Source: Myxococcales bacterium (GTDB lineage: Bacteria > Myxococcota_A > Polyangia > Polyangiales > Polyangiaceae). Taken from it: a stretch of DNA of 32,674 nt. The translations under genes and the position numbers were made by a program. Below, one piece after another: positions 8,157 through 13,937 of the stretch. Below the pieces are notes generated by a model. The model saw only the letters and a program-made list of their open reading frames with translations. It had not been told where the DNA came from and did not search any database. The DNA lies in NCBI GenBank assembly GCA_021847645.1, contig JAJZQG010000084.1, forward strand, positions 1 to 32,674, in the 5' to 3' direction. Every line of letters begins with the position of its first letter. Position 1 is the stretch's first letter.

Positions 8157-10385
8157 ATGACAAGAAACGACCTTCCACGACGGGACCAGGTCATCGAGCT
8201 GCTTCGGGGGCGGGACCGGGCGCTGCACGCACGCGAGATGGCCGAGCAGCTGGGCGTTCCCGAGGGCGCCTACCTGCGGTTTCTCGAGCTGCTGAGCGAC
8301 ATGACGATGGACCGCGCCATCCGGGCGTTGCCCGGCCAGCGATTTCGCCCGCCGGCGGGCCCGTCGTCTGCGTCCCGCGAGGGCGTGATTTCGGTGCACC
8401 CGCGCGGGTTCGCCTTCGTGTCGAGCACCGGCTTCGCCGACGACGTGTACATCCCCGAAAACGCGGTGGGCGGGGCTATGCACGGCGATCTGGTGCGCGT
8501 GCGTGTGCTCGCGCGGACGCGTCGCGGCATCGAGGGCTGGGTCGAAACGGTGTTGGAGCGTGCCGTGCTGCGCGTGCAGGGTGTGCTGCGCCGGCGGGGC
8601 TCCTCGGCCTGGCTGGAGCCCGACGATGCGCGGGTCCGCGGTCCCGTCGTGATCGAGGACGCGGGCGACGCGCGTGACGGCCTGGCCGCGGTGGTGCAGC
8701 TCACGCGCTATCCGGAGAGCCGGGACGAGAACCCGGAGGGCGAGCTGGTCGCGGTGCTCGGAGAGCCCGGCGATCCGGTCGTCGAGATGAAGAAGGTGCT
8801 CGTGCGCGAGCGCATCGACGAGGACTTTCCCGTCGAGGCCGAGGCCGAGGCCGCCGGCTTCCCCGAGCGCTGGTCCGACGATCAGCTCGGTGCGCGCAGG
8901 GACCTGCGAGACGTGGACCTGATCACGATCGATCCGGACGACGCGCGCGATCACGACGACGCGATCTTCGTGCGAGCACACGAGACGGGGTTCGATGCGT
9001 GGGTCGCGATCGCGGACGTGGCGCAATACGTGACGCAAGGCTCGGCGCTCGACGGGGAAGCGCGTCGGCGCGCGTTTTCGGTGTATCTGCCCGACCGGGC
9101 GGTGCCGATGCTGCCCAGGCGCTTGTCGTCCGATCTGTGTTCCTTGAGGGAAGGTGTGGATCGGCTCTGCTTGGCGGTACGGTTCGAGCTCGATCGAAAG
9201 GGGGTCGTGCGCTCCTCCGAGATCGTGGAGGGGGTGATGCGATCGCGCGCGCGCCTGACGTACACGGGCATCGCTCGCGCGATGGGTTGGAGCGAGCCCG
9301 ACGCGGGCGACGTGCCCCTGGAGCTGGAAGTGCTGCGCGTGGTGAAGGACGCCGACCGGCTCGCGGGCGTGCTGCGACGACGACGTCTGCGGCGCGGCGC
9401 GCTGGATCTGCAGGTGCCCGAGCCGCGGGTGGAGCTGGACGATGCTGGCGCGCCGATCGACGTTGTGCGTCGTGCGCAGGATCCGGGCGTGCGGCGAGCC
9501 TACGGGCTAATCGAGGAGCTGATGATCGCGGCCAACGAGGCGGTCGCCGCGTGGGTGGGGTCGCGTGGGCTGGGGACGATCTACCGCGTGCACGCGCCGC
9601 CCGACGAGATGAAGCTCGAGCGGCTCGTGGAGATGTGCGGTGCGCTGGACATCGCGTTCAGCATCGAGGACGCGGCCGATCCCAAGCGGCTCTCGACGTT
9701 TCTGGGAGAAGTGGCATCGCATCCTTTGGCGGAGATCATCGGGATGCTGACGCTGCGATCGCTCAAGCAAGCGACCTACGACTCGGTCAACATCGGGCAT
9801 TTCGGGCTGGCGTCGACGGCGTACGTGCATTTCACCTCGCCGATCCGGCGCTACCCGGACTTGCAGGTCCATCGGTTCATCAAGGGGGAGCTTCGTGGTG
9901 AAGCGCGCGCGGACGAGACGGCGTTGCGCGAGATCGCGACGCACTGCACGCGTCGCGAGCGCGCGGTCGTGGCAGTGGAGCGCGAGGTGGTGGACTTGTA
10001 CCGCGCGTTGTTGATGCGAGGACGAATCGGCAGCGTGTTGGAGGGCAAGGTCGTGGACATCGACGAGGGGCGGATCGTGGTTGCGCTCAATCGGCCGTTC
10101 GTCGACGTGCGGGTACCGATGGACAGGATGGGCGGCAAGGGATTCGAAGCGACGGAGGACGGGCTTCGGGCGGTGGACAGCCGGAGCGGCGAGACGGTGA
10201 AGCTCGGGGAGCCAATGTGGGTGGAGGTGGAGAGCGTGTCACTCGAGCGCCGGTCGGTCCTGGGTCGCAGAACATGGGAAAACAAGAAACGAGGCACGAA
10301 GAGGAACGCCCTAGGAATACCAGGGCGCCCGCGCAAGGCTCGCCGCAACGAAGCGAAATCAGGACAGAAAAAGAAACGTCGCTAG
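8157..10385 (+). CDS. rnr: Ribonuclease R (RNB-family 3'-5' exoribonuclease)
   Basis: A 742-residue processive 3'-5' exoribonuclease that degrades structured RNA. Domains in order: an N-terminal winged-helix-like segment (residues 8-60), a cold-shock/OB domain near 75-115 (GVISVHPRGFAFVS), the RNB catalytic domain at about 245-590, and an S1 domain at about 620-700. A Lys/Arg-rich tail ends in KKKRR, as in RNase R rather than RNase II. The metal-binding Asp cluster is visible in TIDPDDARDHDDAI, and the conserved HFTSPIRRYPDL lies near 560-571. ATG at 8157 agrees with the winged-helix start. The gene stands alone in its direction, with HU more than 230 bases downstream. Confidence 0.96.
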   Translation: MTRNDLPRRDQVIELLRGRDRALHAREMAEQLGVPEGAYLRFLELLSDMTMDRAIRALPGQRFRPPAGPSSASREGVISVHPRGFAFVSSTGFADDVYIPENAVGGAMHGDLVRVRVLARTRRGIEGWVETVLERAVLRVQGVLRRRGSSAWLEPDDARVRGPVVIEDAGDARDGLAAVVQLTRYPESRDENPEGELVAVLGEPGDPVVEMKKVLVRERIDEDFPVEAEAEAAGFPERWSDDQLGARRDLRDVDLITIDPDDARDHDDAIFVRAHETGFDAWVAIADVAQYVTQGSALDGEARRRAFSVYLPDRAVPMLPRRLSSDLCSLREGVDRLCLAVRFELDRKGVVRSSEIVEGVMRSRARLTYTGIARAMGWSEPDAGDVPLELEVLRVVKDADRLAGVLRRRRLRRGALDLQVPEPRVELDDAGAPIDVVRRAQDPGVRRAYGLIEELMIAANEAVAAWVGSRGLGTIYRVHAPPDEMKLERLVEMCGALDIAFSIEDAADPKRLSTFLGEVASHPLAEIIGMLTLRSLKQATYDSVNIGHFGLASTAYVHFTSPIRRYPDLQVHRFIKGELRGEARADETALREIATHCTRRERAVVAVEREVVDLYRALLMRGRIGSVLEGKVVDIDEGRIVVALNRPFVDVRVPMDRMGGKGFEATEDGLRAVDSRSGETVKLGEPMWVEVESVSLERRSVLGRRTWENKKRGTKRNALGIPGRPRKARRNEAKSGQKKKRR

Positions 10386-10563
10386 GTTCTTCTTTGCAAC
10401 CGTTTCCATTTTCTTACTCAACACGAAGACAAGCGGCGCGTCGATCGACGCGTGCGAAACCAGCCCCAATCGAAGGCGAAACCGGCATGGGGGGGTCAAA
10501 AAAAACGACAACGCAGCCGAAAGAAAAGACACTGGACCCTTGATCGGCAGAAAAACCTGTGTT

Positions 10564-10606
10564 CTAGCTTGTTAGCTAGCTGGACCGTGCTGGTACACGG
10601 TCTTTT
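10564..10606 (+). promoter_or_regulatory. Two tandem hairpins in the HU gene leader
   Basis: Two perfect inverted repeats lie back to back directly before the HU ribosome binding site. CTAGCT-tgtt-AGCTAG is at 10564-10579. GACCGTG-ctggta-CACGGTC is at 10583-10602, followed by TTTT at 10603-10606. The second has the form of a small intrinsic terminator, and AAGGAG begins two bases later. This could be an attenuator, a translational control structure, or an operator dyad for a regulator (HU proteins often autoregulate). TTGATC at 10540-10545 is a possible -35 box but no clear -10 was found. Confidence 0.5.
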
Positions 10607-10621
10607 CAAGGAGAAAGTCAC

Positions 10622-10951
10622 ATGGCGAAGGCAAAGGCTGCTGCAAAGAAGACCCTGACGAAGAGCGCGCTCATCCAGGCGATCACCGACTCGCTCGGTG
10701 AGGCGTCCTCGCGCAAGCAGGTCAAGGCGACCCTCGAGGCGCTGACCGAGATCGGCCACAAGGAGCTCAAGAAGAACGGCGTGTTCGTTCTGCCCGGCTT
10801 CGCGAAGTTCGTCGTGGTCAAGAAGCCCGCGCGCCCCGCGCGCCAGGGCGTCAATCCGTTCACCAAGGAGCCCATGACCTTCGCCGCGAAGCCGGCGAGC
10901 AAGGCCGTCAAGGCCCGCCCGGTCAAGGCCATCAAGGTGGCGGTTGCCTGA
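10622..10951 (+). CDS. HU family nucleoid-associated DNA-binding protein with basic tail
   Basis: The 109-residue protein shows the HU/IHF dimer fold in sequence: an N-terminal basic helix (MAKAKAAAKKTLTKSALIQAI), the hydrophobic core GVFVLPGFAKFVV, and a DNA-binding arm with RQGVNPFTKEP. The arm is close to the family signature in which the Asn-Pro intercalates into DNA. The last 20 residues are Lys/Ala/Pro-rich, extending the usual ~90-residue length. It would bend and wrap chromosomal DNA. AAGGAGAA lies about 7 bases upstream of the ATG, one of the clearest ribosome binding sites in the window, fitting high expression. It is preceded by two tandem hairpins and followed by a strong terminator, so it is probably monocistronic. 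Confidence 0.93.
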   Translation: MAKAKAAAKKTLTKSALIQAITDSLGEASSRKQVKATLEALTEIGHKELKKNGVFVLPGFAKFVVVKKPARPARQGVNPFTKEPMTFAAKPASKAVKARPVKAIKVAVA

Positions 10952-11009
10952 GAATAGCGGGGATCGCGAGGCGGCCGTGATGGCGGCCCCGTGAATTCAA
11001 GCACTGCTC

Positions 11010-11040
11010 GCGGCGCGCTCCGGCGCGCCGCTGGCGTTTT
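11010..11040 (+). terminator. Intrinsic terminator downstream of HU gene
   Basis: GCGGCGCGC (11010-11018), a TCCG loop, then GCGCGCCGC (11023-11031) form a perfect 9-bp stem, followed by TGGCG and TTTT at 11037-11040. The stem is the strongest short hairpin in the window. It sits about 60 bases after the HU stop, in the gap between HU and the convergent regulator gene. Confidence 0.7.
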
Positions 11041-11193
11041 GTGCTCGAGCCAACCCGCATCGGTCGCGTCTCCTCCACGACACCGCGTGGCACCACGCTG
11101 CCCCACATGCATCGCGAGTCGTGAACCCCCTGCGCCACCATCTCGCTGCGCCAGCACGACGCGTCGTTGCGCCTCAGCGTCCTGACGACGTGC

Positions 11194-11859
11194 TCACTTG
11201 CCCCCGGACTGCGAGGGATCCGACGCGCCCAACGCCGACTTCACCATCTCGGCGAGCATCTGCATCGTGTTCGGCGGGATCGACGTCAACAGCGCTTCCA
11301 AGTCCACGGGACCGTCGATGGTCGTGCCGAACAGCGAGAACATCCGCGCGAACAGCTCGTACTTGCGCTGCAGGTCGCGAAGACGCCGACGCAGCGCGTC
11401 CGCGTCCACACTTTGCGCATCGCCGAGCAGCGTCAACGCGCGCTGCGTGAGCGCACGCTTGTCCGCCACCACGCGTCGCAATCGCGCGATGTACGCGCCG
11501 ATGATGACGTCGGGATAGGGACCGGTGAGCGCGTAGCTGTCGTGGCGCGATCCTGCGGCGCGGCGACGCTCCACGATCCCCGCGCCCTCCAGCGCCTTGA
11601 GGTTCGTGAAGATGTTGCTCTTCGACCGGCCCAGTTGCTCGCTCAGCGCGTCCATCGATTGGGGCCCGTCGGCGATATACAGCGCAGCGACGATCTGCCC
11701 GCCCAGCCGCGTGATGCCCGGAAACGACGACGCGATCTCCTGGCCCACGCCTTCGAGCATGGCAACGCGCGCGGCTTGCAGACGCTCGGTCTCAGCGTCC
11801 GCTGCCGGGGCGACAGGGACAGCCTGGTCAGTCACGGGCTCGGTGTGATCGGGGTTCAC
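11194..11859 (-). CDS. GbsR/MarR-like winged-helix transcriptional regulator
   Basis: A protein of about 220 residues with a winged helix-turn-helix near the middle: an ALYIADGPQSMDALSEQL helix pair, a recognition helix around GRSKSNIFTNLKAL, and a wing around ERRRAAGSRHDSYAL. The C-terminal half is helical, as in the GbsR branch of MarR-like regulators that dimerise and repress membrane, transport or osmotic genes. The target is not evident, since the neighbours are HU and the AMMECR1/radical-SAM cluster. GTG at 11859 is my chosen start. TTG at 11883 and GTG at 11835 are alternatives. No ribosome binding site is seen before any of them. TATTCT at 11871-11876 (- strand) could be a -10 box giving an almost leaderless mRNA. 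Confidence 0.75.
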   Translation of the reverse strand: MNPDHTEPVTDQAVPVAPAADAETERLQAARVAMLEGVGQEIASSFPGITRLGGQIVAALYIADGPQSMDALSEQLGRSKSNIFTNLKALEGAGIVERRRAAGSRHDSYALTGPYPDVIIGAYIARLRRVVADKRALTQRALTLLGDAQSVDADALRRRLRDLQRKYELFARMFSLFGTTIDGPVDLEALLTSIPPNTMQMLAEMVKSALGASDPSQSGGK

Positions 11860-11958
11860 TCTGAAGGTGCAGAATAGACACAACGACGCGCGATGGCGAG
11901 GCCGACCATCGAGCAGCGCTCGTCAGGCGGGCCGCTCGCGTCGATCCGCGCGAGAGCT

Positions 11959-12699
11959 TCAGCGAAACTCCTCGTCCGAGAAGTGGATCGAGCCGTACGT
12001 GCTGATCTTCGCGTTTGGATCGCGCCAGCATTGCGACGGAGAGCCCTGCTTTCTGCACAGGTGCGCGAGGAAGGCGTTCGGATCGGGCAGATCTTCCCAG
12101 ACAGTGGGCAGAAACGTCGAACGGCGGCCCATGTACTCGATGATCAGCCCTGGCTTGTTGCGCCCCAACCACGCCGGAAGGTCGGCCGGCGCAACCCCCA
12201 CGAGCGGCTTGGGCAGGTCGAGCACCGAAACCTCGTAGCTGAGCGTGGGCAACTCGCTCTCCGTCACCGGCTCGAAGCGCGAGTCGTGCTCCGCCGCCGA
12301 CACGGCGTTGAACCGCACGTCGTCGACCAGCGGCCGTCGCGGCTCCAGACTCCCGATGCACCCGCGCAGCTGCCCGTGAACCGTCAACGTCACGAAGCAC
12401 GCGCGATCCTTGCCGAGAATCGGGTGGTCGCGCACCAGCTCCGGCGGCGCCTCGACGTACTTGCCGGTCCGCACGAACGTCTCCACGCTCGCACGAGCCA
12501 GCGCCAACAAGGCGCGCTTCTCTTCGGTCGTCAACGCGAAGTCTTCGGTCGCCACACCCGAAACGTAGCCGGAATCCGCCACCGCGTCACCGGCCGGATG
12601 CGCAGCCTCTCCGCCCCGTCCCGCTTCCTTGCGACTGCACGCCGCCAGCAGCACCACGGCCGCCAACACGCTTCGCCCCAGCACCTTGCCGCGCAGCAT
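11959..12699 (-). CDS. AMMECR1-domain lipoprotein (AmmeMemoRadiSam protein A-like)
   Basis: Starting at ATG 12699, the 246-residue product opens with a basic n-region, a hydrophobic helix, and the lipobox LLAAC (Cys at residue 21). It should therefore be exported and lipidated. After a Gly/Ala linker comes an AMMECR1 domain (about residues 53-245) with the signature LRGCIGS near 112-118, plus LTVHGQ, SYEVSVLDLP and FLPTVWEDLP segments typical of the family. The domain normally occurs as a free cytoplasmic protein, so a lipoprotein form is unusual. The gene starts 4 bases after the stop of the radical SAM gene, so the two are surely one transcript. The biochemical role of AMMECR1 proteins is not known to me; a part in a radical-SAM modification system is inferred from gene partnership. 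Confidence 0.85.
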   Translation of the reverse strand: MLRGKVLGRSVLAAVVLLAACSRKEAGRGGEAAHPAGDAVADSGYVSGVATEDFALTTEEKRALLALARASVETFVRTGKYVEAPPELVRDHPILGKDRACFVTLTVHGQLRGCIGSLEPRRPLVDDVRFNAVSAAEHDSRFEPVTESELPTLSYEVSVLDLPKPLVGVAPADLPAWLGRNKPGLIIEYMGRRSTFLPTVWEDLPDPNAFLAHLCRKQGSPSQCWRDPNAKISTYGSIHFSDEEFR

Positions 12700-12703
12700 C
12701 CGT

Positions 12704-13876
12704 TCAACCCTCGCGCTTCGCATACACGCCCGCGACCTTGCGTCCGCACGTCGGACATGCACCGTCGACCAACCGGTTTTGCACCACATGGTACCCCTGT
12801 CGCTCGATGAGCAGCGTGCCATCGTACGGGCACAATGTTCTGCCAGCGTCGTCTCCGGGCACGTTGCCCAGGTACACGAAGTTCAACCCGGCGTCCTTCG
12901 CGCGTTGCCTGGCTTCGAACAACGTGGCGATCGGCGTGGGCGGCAGCTGCGTGAGCTTGTGCTGCGGGTAGAAGCGCAGGAGGTGCAGCGGCGTGTCGGC
13001 GCCCAGCTCCCGCACGACCCAGCCCGCGAACCGCCCCACCTCGGCCGGGTCGTCGCTCAGGTCGGTCACCATCAGAAAGCTCACCTCGGTCCAGACGCCT
13101 TCCTCGCGCAGCACCTCGAGCGTGCGCAGCACCGGCCTCATCGTGGCGCCGGACACGCGACGGTAGAACTCCTCGCGAAACGCCTTCACGTCGAGCGTGA
13201 CCGCGTCGATCACGCGGCACAGCTCCCGCAGCGGCTTCTCGTTGATGTAGCCGGCCGTGACCAGCACGTTGCGGATACCGCTCGCGCGAGCCTGCGACGC
13301 GGCGTCGCGCACGTACTCGTGGTAGATCATCGGCTCGGTGTACGTGTAGGCGATCGACGGCGCTGCACGCTCCTTCGTGTACCGAACGAGATCGTCGGGC
13401 ATGACCTCGTAGCGCTTCACGTCGCCCGGACGCGCCTGCGAGATCTCCCAGTTCTGGCAGTTGGGGCAACGCAGGTTGCAGCCGCCCATGGCGATCGACA
13501 CGGCGCGCGACTCGGGCAGGAAGTGGTACAGCGGCTTCTTCTCGATCGGGTCCACGTTCAGCGCGCACAGGTTGCCGTACGCCACCGTGTACAGCGCGCC
13601 GTCCTTGACCACGCGCGCGCGGCAAAAGCCCCGATCGTCATTGCCCAGCACGCACTCGTGGGGGCACAGCCGGCAGGTGACCGACATGCCGTTGGCGTCG
13701 TAGAACGTAGCGGGATGGCTGAAGCGGTCCAGGCTCGCCGGCGCGTCGCCGCGAAAGCCCGTGCCCGGAACGCGATCGACGTTGCCGAGCACGAACTCGT
13801 TGGCCCCTTCGAGCCCGACCCAACCGAGCCCGATGGCCGATGCGCTGCGCTTGAGGAACTGCCGTCGGCTGCTCAT
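12704..13876 (-). CDS. Radical SAM enzyme of the AmmeMemoRadiSam type with Tat signal
   Basis: The 390-residue protein starts at ATG 13876. Residues 3-9 read SRRQFLK, a perfect twin-arginine motif, followed by a moderately hydrophobic segment, so export in folded form through Tat is predicted. Four cysteines at 68, 71, 75 and 85 form a first cluster typical of this subfamily. The radical SAM motif C133-x3-C137-x2-C140 (GGCNLRCPNCQNW) follows. A C-terminal zinc-ribbon-like set is at C349, C374 and C377. Overall it resembles PflA-like activases named AmmeMemoRadiSam system radical SAM enzymes. The substrate is unknown. It is co-oriented with the polyferredoxin fusion 61 bases upstream and the AMMECR1 lipoprotein 4 bases downstream. 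Confidence 0.9.
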   Translation of the reverse strand: MSSRRQFLKRSASAIGLGWVGLEGANEFVLGNVDRVPGTGFRGDAPASLDRFSHPATFYDANGMSVTCRLCPHECVLGNDDRGFCRARVVKDGALYTVAYGNLCALNVDPIEKKPLYHFLPESRAVSIAMGGCNLRCPNCQNWEISQARPGDVKRYEVMPDDLVRYTKERAAPSIAYTYTEPMIYHEYVRDAASQARASGIRNVLVTAGYINEKPLRELCRVIDAVTLDVKAFREEFYRRVSGATMRPVLRTLEVLREEGVWTEVSFLMVTDLSDDPAEVGRFAGWVVRELGADTPLHLLRFYPQHKLTQLPPTPIATLFEARQRAKDAGLNFVYLGNVPGDDAGRTLCPYDGTLLIERQGYHVVQNRLVDGACPTCGRKVAGVYAKREG

Positions 13877-13937
13877 CGAACCCCTGCGCTGGAATTGTCC
13901 CGCTGCCCAAGGGAGAGCGCCACCCCCCGCGGCGCGC

